A DNA stretch of 64,000 nucleotides from Terrimesophilobacter sp038243605 (GCA_038243605.1 JBBSQX010000010.1:1-64000); one strand, 5' to 3'; positions 33,599 to 43,093 are shown, counted from the first letter of the stretch. Numbers and translations are program-made. The notes: generated by a model from the sequence alone, not told the origin.

Positions 33599-34626
33599 GC
33601 AGTGAAGACAGCGGTGCAGTCAGCAGAGATCGTCGACGTCACTCAACCCACATCCGATCCATCATCGTCGGCGGGACGCTTCCCGTGGCTATCGGCCTCG
33701 CCGCCACTCTGTTGATGGCCAGTTGGATACCTGAGCTTCCCGACCCGATCGCCGTGCACTGGAGTGGTGCGGGGCCGGATGGCTTCGGGCCCGCGGTGCC
33801 GTACCTATTTATGCCCCTCGCGTTCGTCGTGGTGTACAGCGTGTTCGCGGTCATGATGTCCTGGAAAACTACGCCATCCGGGAGCCTGGCAAGCGGTCAG
33901 AAGCTTGTACTGGTTGCGGGGGTCTGGATGTCGACGATGCTCGGCATCGGCATTGGTGGAAGCGTCGAGTTCCAGCGCGGACTCTCCGACGCGAAGGATG
34001 CACCGGACGTCGGCATCACCCTCGCCATTGGAGGCGGGGTGGGCTTGGTGGTCGCCGCGGTGGCGTGGTTCCTTTTGCCGCCTGCAGATGAAGCTCAACC
34101 TTCTGGGGCAGTTCCGAAGAGCGTTGACCTTCGAGGCGGTGAGCGCCTCTCCTGGTCGCATTCCACCCGCTTCGGCAATGGAACAATGGCCATTCTTGGC
34201 GTTGTTATCGCACTTACTGCTGGTATCGCAATTTTTGCCGCAATGTCGTCACGCCCCGCCGCCGGGGTTGCCATCGTCGCGTTAGCTGTCGTTGCCGTGT
34301 CGGTCGTGTCCATGAGTCTGTGGCGAGTCTCTGCCGATCACCGAGGATTTATTGTGCGAGGCGCCATGGGCTGGCCGTCGAAGCGCATTCTACTGGCCGA
34401 CATCCGCACCGTGCAGGTTCTCGATGTGCACCCAATGCGAGACTTTGGTGGTTACGGATGGCGCTGGAGCGGCGGTGGGCGCAGTGGTGTGATTCTGCGA
34501 ACAGGGCCCGGCATCGAGATAACTTCTTCACGTGGCAAGCGATTCGTGGTGACGGTGGATGATGCAGAAACCGGTGCAGGCGTGATCGCGGCGGTACTGA
34601 AGAAGCAAACATCACGCGCAGAGTAA
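33595..34626 (+). CDS. DUF1648-domain membrane protein
   Basis: A 343-residue membrane protein. The DUF1648 segment is visible near residues 40-75 (LPDPIAVHWSGAGPDGFGP), where many members have the pattern DP...HW...G. About seven hydrophobic helices cover residues 22-235, and the last 100 residues form a soluble PH-like domain with WRVSADHRGFIVRGAMGWPS and DIRTVQVLDVHPM. DUF1648 proteins usually sit beside YtrA or ArsR-type regulators, as here; their role is not established. The GTG start overlaps the GntR stop by four bases, so this pair is one operon. Confidence 0.82.
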   Translation: MSSEDSGAVSRDRRRHSTHIRSIIVGGTLPVAIGLAATLLMASWIPELPDPIAVHWSGAGPDGFGPAVPYLFMPLAFVVVYSVFAVMMSWKTTPSGSLASGQKLVLVAGVWMSTMLGIGIGGSVEFQRGLSDAKDAPDVGITLAIGGGVGLVVAAVAWFLLPPADEAQPSGAVPKSVDLRGGERLSWSHSTRFGNGTMAILGVVIALTAGIAIFAAMSSRPAAGVAIVALAVVAVSVVSMSLWRVSADHRGFIVRGAMGWPSKRILLADIRTVQVLDVHPMRDFGGYGWRWSGGGRSGVILRTGPGIEITSSRGKRFVVTVDDAETGAGVIAAVLKKQTSRAE

Positions 34627-34679
34627 GCTCAGGCGCTGAGCGCAGGCATTCTGCGCCCTAAAGTCGGGTAGAATCCTCT

Positions 34680-34866
34680 GCAGAGGCTTTGATCCGGCGA
34701 TCATCGGGGAGTCTTCGGCAGAACGGCGTGCGAGCGCTCAGTAGAACCGAACGGGTGGGCCCGTCATCGCCCGCAATGAGCGGCCTTTCCAGCGTGATCG
34801 GAACGGCAAACGAGGTGGTACCGCGGCATTCGTCGTCCTCGTTCTTGATAACGATTCGAGGAAAGA
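34680..34866 (+). promoter_or_regulatory. T-box leader controlling ileS translation
   Basis: A short actinobacterial-type T-box. TAGAAT at 34669-34674 is a likely -10. The specifier loop holds ATC (Ile) at 34700-34702 in GGCGATCATCGGGG. The T-box proper, which pairs with the tRNA acceptor end, is TGGTACCGCGG at 34816-34826. Downstream, TCCTCG (34836-34841) is the exact complement of CGAGGA (34857-34862), which contains the ileS ribosome site. Uncharged tRNA-Ile should free that site, so control is by translation, as known for actinobacterial ileS leaders. Confidence 0.85.
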
Positions 34867-34871
34867 CCACC

Positions 34872-37800
34872 ATGACGTATCCGCTTCACTCTGATGGCGA
34901 CAGCACCGACGGCAACGGTGCAGCAGACTCGCGCCCTGAGCCGATCAACCCGAGCCCGCGCTTCCCAGAGGTCGAGGAGCGCATTCTCACGTTTTGGGAG
35001 AAGGACAATACCTTCCAAGCCTCAGTAGATCAGCGTGAAGGATCACCAGAGTGGGTCTTCTACGACGGCCCCCCTTTCGCGAATGGTCTTCCGCACTACG
35101 GCCACCTCCTCACCGGGTTCGCCAAGGACTTGTTCCCGCGCTTCCAAACCATGCGCGGCAAGCAGGTGCATCGTCGCTTCGGATGGGACACCCACGGTCT
35201 TCCCGCAGAACTCGAAGCTGAGCGCCAGCTTGGCATCACCGACAAGAGTCAGATCGAAGAGATGGGCATCGCGGCCTTCAACCAGGTCGCGCGCGACTCA
35301 GTACTTAAGTACACGAAAGAGTGGGAAGAGTACGTCACGAGAATGGCCCGTTGGGTCGATTTCGAGAACGACTACAAAACCCTCGACGTAACCTTCATGG
35401 AGTCCGTGATCTGGGGTTTCAAGCAGCTCTATGACAAAAACCTCGCCTACGAGGGTTACCGCGTGCTGCCGTACTGCTGGCGCGACCAAACACCGCTCTC
35501 CAACCACGAGCTGCGCATGGATGATGACGTCTACAAGATGCGTCAAGATCAAACGGTGACGGTCACGTTCCCGCTCGTCGGAGAGAAGGCGGAAGCCCTC
35601 GGGGTTGCGGGAGTGAACGCTCTCGCCTGGACAACAACCCCGTGGACGCTTCCAACAAATCTGGCGCTCGCGGTCGGCCCCGGTATCGACTACGCCGTTG
35701 TTCCGGCTGCGGATGGTGTCGCGCGATACCTTCTCGCCGCTGACACGATTGCTCCGTACGCGAAAGAACTCGGTTACGAGTCAGCGGATGATGCCCGTGC
35801 GGCAATCGAACGCACGGTCAAGGGCAGCGAGCTTGCCGGCATCCGCTATGAGCGGCTCTGGGATTTCTATGCGGATGTCGAGGAGTACGGCACGCAGAAC
35901 GCGTGGCAGATCCTCGTCGCCGACTACGTCGAGACCGGTGAGGGCACCGGCATAGTTCATCAGGCTCCTGCCTACGGTGAAGACGACCAGATCGTATGTG
36001 CTGCGGCGGGCATCCCCGTCATCCTGTCGGTAGACGCGGGCGGGCGGTTCTTGCCAGAAATCGATGGCGTCTCCGGTTTGCAGGTGTTTGACGCCAATAA
36101 GCCGCTGACGCAACAGCTTCGCGCCATGGAGCGCTTGTTCAAGGTCGCGAGCTATGAGCACAGCTATCCGCACTGCTGGCGATGCCGCAATCCGCTCATC
36201 TACAAGGCGGTCTCAAGCTGGTTCGTGAAGGTGCCGGAGTTCCGTGATCGCATGGGTGAGCTCAATCAGGACATCACGTGGGTGCCTGAGAACGTGAAAG
36301 ATGGCCAGTTCGGCAAGTGGCTCTCCAACGCCCGCGACTGGTCGATTTCCCGCAACCGCTACTGGGGTTCGCCCATCCCGATCTGGAAGAGCGACAACCC
36401 GGACTTCCCGCGCGTTGATGTGTATGGCTCCCTCGCGGAGCTCGAAGCCGACTTTGGCCGGATGCCGTTGAACGAGGCGGGGGAACCAGACCTCCACCGG
36501 CCTTACATTGATGACCTCACGCGTCAGAACCCGGATGACCCGAGCGGGGCCTCCACGATGCGCCGGATCGACGACGTACTGGACGTGTGGTTTGACTCCG
36601 GCTCGATGCCCTTCGCCCAAGTGCACGACCCGTTCGAGAATGCCGACTGGTTTGCGAGCCATAACCCTGCCGACTTTATCGTCGAGTACATCGGGCAGAC
36701 CCGCGGCTGGTTTTACGTCATGCACGTGCTGTCGACGGCCATCTTTGATCGGCCCGCGTACCGGAATGTGCTCAGCCACGGCATTGTGCTTGGCAGCGAC
36801 GGGCAGAAGATGTCGAAGAGTTTGCGCAACTATCCGGATGTCTCGGAGGTCTTCGATCGTGACGGCGCGGATGCCATGCGCTGGTTCCTCATGTCGTCCT
36901 CCGTCATCCGCGGTGGCAACATCGTCGTCACGGAGGAGGGAATCCGCGGCGGTGTGAGGGAGTTCTTGCTGCCGCTGTGGAGCACATACTACTTCTTCGC
37001 ACTCTACGCGAACGCTGCAGGCCCGCTCCCTGAGGTTCTCGAAGGGGGCACCTCAGGCTACACAGCAACCTGGCGCACCGACTCCACCAACGTGCTCGAC
37101 CGCTACCTGCTGGCCAAGACCCGCCAGCTCATCGACGATGTGACCGTCTATTTCGAGTCCATGGATTCGCCACTCGCCGCGGCCAAGCTGCGCGACTTCG
37201 CCGACGTGCTGACCAACTGGTACGTGCGGCGTAGCCGCGATCGATTCTGGGCTGGTGAAGACAGTGACGCGTTCGACACGTTGTTCACGGTGCTCGAAAC
37301 GCTCACGCGCGTTGCCGCACCTCTCGCGCCACTCGTGACCGAAACCGTGTGGAAGGGCCTCACCGGCGGCCGCAGCGTGCACTTAGAGGACTGGCCAGAT
37401 GCCGCCAAGTTCCCCGCAGACGACGCGCTCGTGAGCGCGATGGACCGCGTGCGGGAGATCGCTTCTGCTGGACTCGCGCTGCGCAAGTCCACGGGGCATC
37501 GCGTGCGACTTCCTTTGCCCACGCTCACCGTGGTCGGCGACAACGAAGGGCTTGGCGACTTCGCAGAGATCCTCAGAGACGAACTCAACATCAAGAAAAT
37601 CCTGTTCGCCCCGCTTGAGGAAGACAGTCTTGAGGGGTTCGGAATCACGCGCCGCCTGTCGGTCAATGCCAGGGCCCTCGGCCCACGGGTGGGCAAAGAT
37701 GTTCAACGCATCATCCAGGCGGCGAAAGCAGGCCACTGGAGCGCAGAAGGCGAGATCGTGACGGCCGGTGGCACCGAACTGATCGACGGCGAGTATGAAC

Positions 37801-38174
37801 TCGTGCTCGAATCAGCCGATTCCGCCAACGCTGTGTCGTTCCTTGATACCCACGGTTTCGTCGTGCTCGATACGGTCACAACACCGGAGCTTGAGTCCGA
37901 GGGCCTTGCCAATGACTTCATTAGGGATGTGCAGCAGACGCGTCGCACCCGCGGTTTTGATGTTTCGGACCGGATATCTCTGAGGGTGTCAGCCGAGCCA
38001 ATATTAGCGAGCGCGATCAAACAGAATGAGAAAAAGATCTGTGCCGCAACGCTCACGACATCACTGGTCTACGTTGACTGGACTGAGCGTGTATTGACGG
38101 AGGAAGAGTGGGACGAGAAGGTGACCGGCGCGCGCGTCGGCACTTCGGCAGGTATCAAGCTGGAGCGAGTATGA
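34872..38174 (+). CDS. ileS: Isoleucyl-tRNA synthetase
   Basis: Charges tRNA-Ile. The 1100-residue class I synthetase is of the long, eukaryote-like type. HIGH appears as PHYGHLL in PPFANGLPHYGH (about residue 73), KMSKS as GQKMSKSLRN (about residue 645), and the CP1 editing domain carries WTTTPWTLPTN. No C-terminal zinc-binding Cys set is evident, consistent with this type. The ATG at 34872 follows GAGGAAAG after 6 nt, and that site is masked by the T-box leader. The stop overlaps the folC start (ATGA). ileS, folC, DUF4233 and ndk form one coupled run. Confidence 0.97.
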   Translation: MTYPLHSDGDSTDGNGAADSRPEPINPSPRFPEVEERILTFWEKDNTFQASVDQREGSPEWVFYDGPPFANGLPHYGHLLTGFAKDLFPRFQTMRGKQVHRRFGWDTHGLPAELEAERQLGITDKSQIEEMGIAAFNQVARDSVLKYTKEWEEYVTRMARWVDFENDYKTLDVTFMESVIWGFKQLYDKNLAYEGYRVLPYCWRDQTPLSNHELRMDDDVYKMRQDQTVTVTFPLVGEKAEALGVAGVNALAWTTTPWTLPTNLALAVGPGIDYAVVPAADGVARYLLAADTIAPYAKELGYESADDARAAIERTVKGSELAGIRYERLWDFYADVEEYGTQNAWQILVADYVETGEGTGIVHQAPAYGEDDQIVCAAAGIPVILSVDAGGRFLPEIDGVSGLQVFDANKPLTQQLRAMERLFKVASYEHSYPHCWRCRNPLIYKAVSSWFVKVPEFRDRMGELNQDITWVPENVKDGQFGKWLSNARDWSISRNRYWGSPIPIWKSDNPDFPRVDVYGSLAELEADFGRMPLNEAGEPDLHRPYIDDLTRQNPDDPSGASTMRRIDDVLDVWFDSGSMPFAQVHDPFENADWFASHNPADFIVEYIGQTRGWFYVMHVLSTAIFDRPAYRNVLSHGIVLGSDGQKMSKSLRNYPDVSEVFDRDGADAMRWFLMSSSVIRGGNIVVTEEGIRGGVREFLLPLWSTYYFFALYANAAGPLPEVLEGGTSGYTATWRTDSTNVLDRYLLAKTRQLIDDVTVYFESMDSPLAAAKLRDFADVLTNWYVRRSRDRFWAGEDSDAFDTLFTVLETLTRVAAPLAPLVTETVWKGLTGGRSVHLEDWPDAAKFPADDALVSAMDRVREIASAGLALRKSTGHRVRLPLPTLTVVGDNEGLGDFAEILRDELNIKKILFAPLEEDSLEGFGITRRLSVNARALGPRVGKDVQRIIQAAKAGHWSAEGEIVTAGGTELIDGEYELVLESADSANAVSFLDTHGFVVLDTVTTPELESEGLANDFIRDVQQTRRTRGFDVSDRISLRVSAEPILASAIKQNEKKICAATLTTSLVYVDWTERVLTEEEWDEKVTGARVGTSAGIKLERV

Positions 38175-39556
38175 AGCGCGAAGAAGAGGACCCGGAGATC
38201 GGCAACGACGCACTCTTTCAGGTGCCAGCCGACCGTGTGTATGCGGAACTGCTGGCGAGGGTGGGGGAGGAGAACCCTCAGCCGCGCCTTGAGGCAACTC
38301 GCCGGGTCGCGGAGTTACTTGGCGACCCGCAACGCTCGTATCCGATCATCCACATCACCGGTACGAATGGCAAAACGAGCACGGCAAGAATTGCGGAGAG
38401 CATTCTGCGCGCTCACGGGTTGCGCACAGGGCTCATGACGAGCCCACACCTCGTTCGCATGAACGAGCGCATTGTTATCGACGGTGAGCCGATCAGCAAC
38501 GAGGCGTTGGTCGCGAACTGGGATGACATCCAGCCGTACCTGCGCATGATCGACGCTGACCTTGAGGCTGCGGGGGAGTTGCCTGTCACGTTCTTTGAAG
38601 CGCTCACCGTGCTCGCGTTTGCGTGCTTCGCGGATGCCCCAGTTGACGTTGTGGTACTCGAAGTGGGCATGGGCGGCGAGTGGGATTCCACTAACATTGC
38701 CGACGGTCAGGTCGCTGTTTTCACTCCCATCGACCTCGATCACACGCATCGACTCGGCACGACTATTTCTGAGATCGCGACGACGAAGGCTGGGATCATC
38801 AAGCCGGCAGCCAGCGTTGTCTCGGCCAGGCAAACACCGGATGCGCTGACCGCGATCCGCAGAGCGGTCCAGCTCACCGAATCCACGTTCGTCATAGAAG
38901 GCGACGGCTTTGCGCTGGAATCAACCACGCTCGCCGTCGGAGGTCAGGTTATCGACGTTCGGGGAATCGCCGGCAGGTACAAGGACCTGTTCCTGCCACT
39001 ATTTGGTGATCACCAGGCAGAGAACGCCACCGTGGCCATTGCGGCAGTGGAGTCCTTCCTTGGTGCGGGAACTCAGGCGCTCGACCACGACGTTCTTGCA
39101 GAGGGCTTAGCGACAGCGACGTCCCCGGGGCGCCTGCAGATTCTCGGCACTGACCCGACCGTGCTGATCGACGCCGCGCACAATCCGCACGGAGCAAGGG
39201 CCCTTGCGGCATCGCTCGAAACCTACTTCGACTTCAAGGAGCTCGTGCTGGTCATGGGAATCCTTGAAGACAAGGATGCCCACGGAATTGTGGATGCGCT
39301 CGCCCCGCATGCCACGCGCATTCACGTCACTCAGTCGCACTCTGACCGCGCCATCCCCGCAAACGCACTCGCTGAACAGGTCGACAGGTGGGCTCACGAT
39401 ATTCAGCAGCTGGAGTTCGACACGTTAGATTCAGCGCTTACCGAAGCGCGGGAGTGGGCTGCCGACGCCGAAGGCCGGGCAGTTCTTGTGACCGGGTCAA
39501 TTACGTTGGTTGGTGAAGCCCTCCAGCTCGCGACCGAGCAGGGGTGGAAGAAATGA
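38171..39556 (+). CDS. folC: Folylpolyglutamate synthase / dihydrofolate synthase
   Basis: Adds glutamate to folates and, in the bifunctional form, makes dihydrofolate from dihydropteroate. The 461-residue Mur-ligase-fold protein has the P-loop HITGTNGKTSTARIAES near residue 60, LMTSPHLVRMNERI, the conserved VVLEVGMGGEWDSTN, and VLIDAAHNPHGA in the C-terminal domain. Length is normal. The ATG at 38171 overlaps the ileS stop and the stop overlaps the DUF4233 start, so translation is coupled on both sides. Whether both activities are present cannot be told from the sequence alone. Confidence 0.95.
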   Translation: MKREEEDPEIGNDALFQVPADRVYAELLARVGEENPQPRLEATRRVAELLGDPQRSYPIIHITGTNGKTSTARIAESILRAHGLRTGLMTSPHLVRMNERIVIDGEPISNEALVANWDDIQPYLRMIDADLEAAGELPVTFFEALTVLAFACFADAPVDVVVLEVGMGGEWDSTNIADGQVAVFTPIDLDHTHRLGTTISEIATTKAGIIKPAASVVSARQTPDALTAIRRAVQLTESTFVIEGDGFALESTTLAVGGQVIDVRGIAGRYKDLFLPLFGDHQAENATVAIAAVESFLGAGTQALDHDVLAEGLATATSPGRLQILGTDPTVLIDAAHNPHGARALAASLETYFDFKELVLVMGILEDKDAHGIVDALAPHATRIHVTQSHSDRAIPANALAEQVDRWAHDIQQLEFDTLDSALTEAREWAADAEGRAVLVTGSITLVGEALQLATEQGWKK

Positions 39557-39951
39557 CAGGGCCGCGCCCTCTGATCCGTCGTGAACGTACCGCCACGGAG
39601 TCGCTACTGTCGATTGTGCTTGGATTAGAAGCTGCGTTGATGTTCTTCGTCACGGTCACCGCATTTGGGCTCAAGGTCGTGTCGCCGGGCGTGGCGTTCG
39701 GCGGAGGCGCTGCACTCTTCGTACTGTTTATCGTCGCGGCCTGGCTCGTTCGCTACCGCTGGGGCATCTGGCTTGGTTGGGTTCTTCAAGCTGTACTGAT
39801 TGCTACCGGTATCGTCATGACTCTCATGTATTTCATCGGCGTCGGCTTCACGGTGCTCTGGGTTTACTGCTTTATTACCGCGCGAAGGCTGGATCGCAAG
39901 AACTTTCCCACCACCAGCACCGACAACATCATCGTCAAGGAGACACCATGA
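39553..39951 (+). CDS. DUF4233 membrane protein
   Basis: A 132-residue protein with four hydrophobic helices (residues about 18-38, 44-62, 70-88 and 95-112) and a short polar tail. DUF4233 proteins lie between folC and ndk in many actinobacteria, and this gene keeps that order, with four-base overlaps on both sides (ATGA into it, ATGA out of it). The N-terminus TGPRPLIRRERTATESLLSI is typical. No role is known; the fixed position suggests a link to the neighbours but could be historical. Confidence 0.85.
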   Translation: MTGPRPLIRRERTATESLLSIVLGLEAALMFFVTVTAFGLKVVSPGVAFGGGAALFVLFIVAAWLVRYRWGIWLGWVLQAVLIATGIVMTLMYFIGVGFTVLWVYCFITARRLDRKNFPTTSTDNIIVKETP

Positions 39952-40370
39952 ACGACCCCGTTGAAGAGACTCTCATTCTTGTGAAGCCGGATGGCGTAGC
40001 TCGCAGCCTTACCGGCGAAATCTTGCGCCGCATCGAGGCGAAGGGTTACCAGCTTGTCGACATCCGGTTGGTTCACGCGGATCGCGATCTGCTGGCGGAG
40101 CACTACGAGGAGCACCTAGGAAAGCCTTTCTATGAGCCGCTCGTTGAATTCATGGAGAGTGGCCCGGTTGTCGCGTTGCGCGTGGCAGGAAATCGTGTAA
40201 TCGAAGGCTTCCGAGTGCTAGCGGGAACGACGGATCCGACGAGCGCTGCTCCTGGAACAATCCGTGGTGATCTTGGCAGGGACTGGGGTTTGGCCGTGCA
40301 ACAGAACCTCGTGCACGGGTCTGATTCACCGGAATCAGCGGCCAGAGAACTGACTCTGTGGTTTTCCTGA
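39948..40370 (+). CDS. ndk: Nucleoside diphosphate kinase
   Basis: Transfers the gamma phosphate between nucleoside tri- and diphosphates. The 140-residue protein has the expected ETLILVKPDGVARSLTGEI start, GPVVALRVAGNRVIEGFRVL, GTTDPTSAAPGTIRGDLG, and the active-site His in NLVHGSDSPESA. Length matches the bacterial family. The ATG at 39948 is preceded by AAGGAG and overlaps the DUF4233 stop. It is the last gene of the ileS run; the next gene is 375 nt downstream. Confidence 0.97.
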   Translation: MNDPVEETLILVKPDGVARSLTGEILRRIEAKGYQLVDIRLVHADRDLLAEHYEEHLGKPFYEPLVEFMESGPVVALRVAGNRVIEGFRVLAGTTDPTSAAPGTIRGDLGRDWGLAVQQNLVHGSDSPESAARELTLWFS

Positions 40371-40745
40371 CCGCACTCTGATAACAAAACGGCAACAAAA
40401 AGTGCGATAAATCGCCCGATCTTATGGGCGCAATACGGCCTCTGATCAGCGTTTTTTATAGCATAACTTTGTGGATTATCTCTCAAAGCGAGTTCGCGTC
40501 AACCTTGCTACCGTTGAATAAGCAAGTTTAGACCGCGCCCGTGTGGCGTTTTCCGTGCAAACGAGAAGCCACACGATCGTATGGTTAGTGCGATGAAGAT
40601 GGGTCCCATGACCGCTTCAGTCCTGGCCGGCCACTGGAGGCAACCCTTCGGTGGCCGTTGATTTTTTTGGGGCACTCGACACTCACCCGGACGTGACCGA
40701 AACCACCCTGCGCGCCAGATATTGCGGCGGGGTGCGGAGGCAACT
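40371..40745 (+). promoter_or_regulatory. Structured leader with terminator before betaine transporter genes
   Basis: A 375-nt gap without a gene. Two hairpins are clear. The first is CGTGTGGC (40540-40547) with GCCACACG (40568-40575), 8 bp. The second is CGGCCAC (40628-40634) with GTGGCCG (40651-40657), 7 bp, followed by seven T residues at 40662-40668, a classic intrinsic terminator 78 nt before the transporter start. A weak promoter (TTGCTA near 40505, TTTAGA-like box near 40527) would place the transcript start just before the first hairpin. The terminator could end ndk transcription or act as an attenuator; no known riboswitch signature was recognised. Confidence 0.55.
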
Positions 40746-42074
40746 GTGACATCATCCGGCATCATCGCTGTCAAAGCGCACAAACTTTACAAGGTCTTTG
40801 GCCGCCGGTCCCACGAAGCTGTGCGTGCGCTCGAAGGAGGCGCCAGCAGGAGCGAGGTTGAGAATCTCGGCACCGCAGCGGTGATCGACGCAAGCTTCGA
40901 GGTAAAGGCGGGCGAGATTTTCGTCGTCATGGGCCTGAGCGGTTCCGGCAAATCCACTCTCATTCGCATGCTCAATGGGCTTCTCGAGCCAACTTCTGGC
41001 ACCGTCACTATAGGCTCTAGCGACATTTCAGGGATCCCGGCGAAGGAACTCCGCGAAGTGCGCCGCGGTAAGGTCTCCATGGTCTTTCAGCACTTTGCGC
41101 TCCTGCCGCACCGCACGGTGCTCGACAACGCTGCCTATGCCCTTGAGGTGCAGGGGGTGCCGAAGCAAGAACGTGAGGAACGCGCCCTCCGCGTCATCGA
41201 GACCGTTGGTCTTGGTGGTTGGGGCGACAAGCTTCCCGATGAACTCTCCGGCGGCATGAAGCAACGAGTGGGGCTCGCACGAGCTCTCGCGGCAGAGACA
41301 GACATCCTGCTCATGGATGAAGCATTCTCCGCGCTTGACCCGCTGATTAGACGCGAGATGCAGGAGCAACTCATTGAACTGCACGCAGATCTCGGCAAGA
41401 CCATCATCTTTATTACGCACGACTTGAATGAAGCGATGTTCCTCGGTGACCGCATTGCCGTCATGCGCGACGGTCGTATCGTGCAGGTGGGAACCCCCGA
41501 AGACATCCTTACCGACCCAGCAAACGACTACGTGGCCCAGTTCGTTCAAGATGTCGACCGTGCGCGGGTACTTACCGCGTCCAGCGCCATGGAGCCGGCT
41601 CGATCAGTTGTCTCCCACACCGCCGGTCCTCGTGCTGCGTTACGCGACATGCGCGATCTTCAAACGTCGGCAGCTTTCGTCGTCGGCCGAGGTCGAAAAC
41701 TCATCGGTGTTGTTCGCGATCAGGATGTGATGCGGCTCGTCAAGAGCAAAATAACTGAGCTTGAGTCCGCCATCGAAACAGAGGTCGCGACAGTGACGCA
41801 AGATGTCGCGCTTGCCGACCTCTATGAGGTAGCGGTGGAGAACGACATGCCGATTGCTGTCGTTGATAAAGAGAACCGCTTGCTCGGCGTGATCCCACGA
41901 GTGACGTTGCTAGCCTCGCTCGGCAACATCGACACAAACAACGGTGAACCAAACCCGATGGAGCCGCCTCCCACTATTCCCATGAACATCATCACAGAGA
42001 CCCTTCGTGCCTCTGCGCCAGATGGGGCAGAGGAGCTAGCCGAACCCGTGGCAGTGACGGAAGGGGCTAGATAA
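40746..42074 (+). CDS. proV: Glycine betaine/proline ABC transporter, ATP-binding subunit
   Basis: ATPase of an osmoprotectant importer. The 442-residue protein has Walker A GLSGSGKST, Q-loop VFQHFALLPHR, signature LSGGMKQR, Walker B DILLMDEAFSALDP and the switch His in FITHDLNEA. After about residue 270 come two CBS domains (around DMRDLQTSAAFVVGRGRKLI and VTQDVALADLYEVAVENDMP), which in ProV/OpuA-type ATPases sense ionic strength or cyclic di-AMP. A short Pro-rich tail follows. The GTG at 40746 has GGAGG 5 nt upstream. The stop TAA shares its last base with the permease ATG. Confidence 0.95.
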   Translation: MTSSGIIAVKAHKLYKVFGRRSHEAVRALEGGASRSEVENLGTAAVIDASFEVKAGEIFVVMGLSGSGKSTLIRMLNGLLEPTSGTVTIGSSDISGIPAKELREVRRGKVSMVFQHFALLPHRTVLDNAAYALEVQGVPKQEREERALRVIETVGLGGWGDKLPDELSGGMKQRVGLARALAAETDILLMDEAFSALDPLIRREMQEQLIELHADLGKTIIFITHDLNEAMFLGDRIAVMRDGRIVQVGTPEDILTDPANDYVAQFVQDVDRARVLTASSAMEPARSVVSHTAGPRAALRDMRDLQTSAAFVVGRGRKLIGVVRDQDVMRLVKSKITELESAIETEVATVTQDVALADLYEVAVENDMPIAVVDKENRLLGVIPRVTLLASLGNIDTNNGEPNPMEPPPTIPMNIITETLRASAPDGAEELAEPVAVTEGAR

Positions 42075-43012
42075 TGTTCAATCTCTTCGATTTCAGACTT
42101 CCACTTGGTGTGTGGGTCAAGGACTTTGTTGACTTCATCACCGAGTACTTTTCGATCATTTTTGATGTCATCAAAAGCATATTCAAGGTCTTCTACGACT
42201 CTGTGAACTGGGTCGTCGCGTCGCCACCGTTCTGGGTGATGATCATTCTCATTGTCGCTCTCTCGGTCTATGCGCGCGGCTGGAAATTTGGTGTTGGCGT
42301 AACCGCTGGGCTCCTACTCATCCAGTTCGTCAACCAGTGGGACAACGCGATGGACACGCTCGCCTTAATACTTGTGGCAGCCTTCATCGCGGTGGCGATC
42401 AGTATCCCGCTCGGTATATGGGCGGCAAGGTCTTCTATGGTCTCGTCGATTGTGAGGCCCGTGCTCGACTTTTTGCAGACGATGCCGGCATTCGTGTACC
42501 TGATTCCCGCCATCATGCTGTTTCGCGTTGGCGCAGTGCCTGGCATTGTGGCGACGATCGTTTTCGCGATGGCACCTGGAGTGCGTCTTACTGAGCTGGG
42601 TATCAGAGGGGTGGATAAAGAGGTCGTTGAGGCTGGCCACGCATTCGGTGCTTCGCCGGGTCGCATCCTGCGTCAAATCCAGCTCCCGCTCGCTATGCCC
42701 AGCATCATGGCTGGGGTGAACCAGGTCATTATGCTCTCGCTCTCGATGGTCGTTATCGCAGGCATGGTCGGTGCTCCCGGGCTCGGTAAACCGATTGTTC
42801 AGTCGCTACAGACCATCAACGTCGGGCTCGGGTTCGAGGCTGGACTTGCCGTAGTGATACTTGCGATCGTGCTTGATCGGTTGACCGCAACGCTGGGAAC
42901 CGGTCGCTCCGCACGAACGAGCCGAATAGCAAAGAAACCCTCTGCGGCAGATTTTGCCGCGGACTCAATCTCGGCCGACGCTACGTCGGTTGACACAGTG
43001 CCCGTCAGGTAA
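42074..43012 (+). CDS. proW: Glycine betaine/proline ABC transporter, permease subunit
   Basis: Membrane subunit of the same importer, 312 residues. Helices begin after an amphipathic N-terminus (residues about 1-40). The binding-protein-dependent permease signature is present with the EAA loop as EVVEAGHAFGASPGRILRQIQLPLAMPSIMAGV. Six or seven membrane helices are visible up to about residue 280. The last 30 residues form a polar Ser/Ala/Asp tail. Translation is coupled to proV (TAATG). ProW/OpuAB-type permeases pair as homodimers with two ATPases. The specificity is inferred from the family and the binding protein. Confidence 0.95.
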   Translation: MFNLFDFRLPLGVWVKDFVDFITEYFSIIFDVIKSIFKVFYDSVNWVVASPPFWVMIILIVALSVYARGWKFGVGVTAGLLLIQFVNQWDNAMDTLALILVAAFIAVAISIPLGIWAARSSMVSSIVRPVLDFLQTMPAFVYLIPAIMLFRVGAVPGIVATIVFAMAPGVRLTELGIRGVDKEVVEAGHAFGASPGRILRQIQLPLAMPSIMAGVNQVIMLSLSMVVIAGMVGAPGLGKPIVQSLQTINVGLGFEAGLAVVILAIVLDRLTATLGTGRSARTSRIAKKPSAADFAADSISADATSVDTVPVR

Positions 43013-43093
43013 ATGGCTCTCGCCGTTTACTGCGACGTGGTGCATCACCGCCAATCACCCCCACACAGCAGGGGGCCGAAAGGAAGAAGAAAT

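Noticed and set aside
40371..40745. Possible cyclic di-AMP (ydaO-type) riboswitch before proV
   Set aside because: Such riboswitches often precede osmolyte transporters, but the conserved core sequences are not visible here; only generic hairpins and a terminator are seen.
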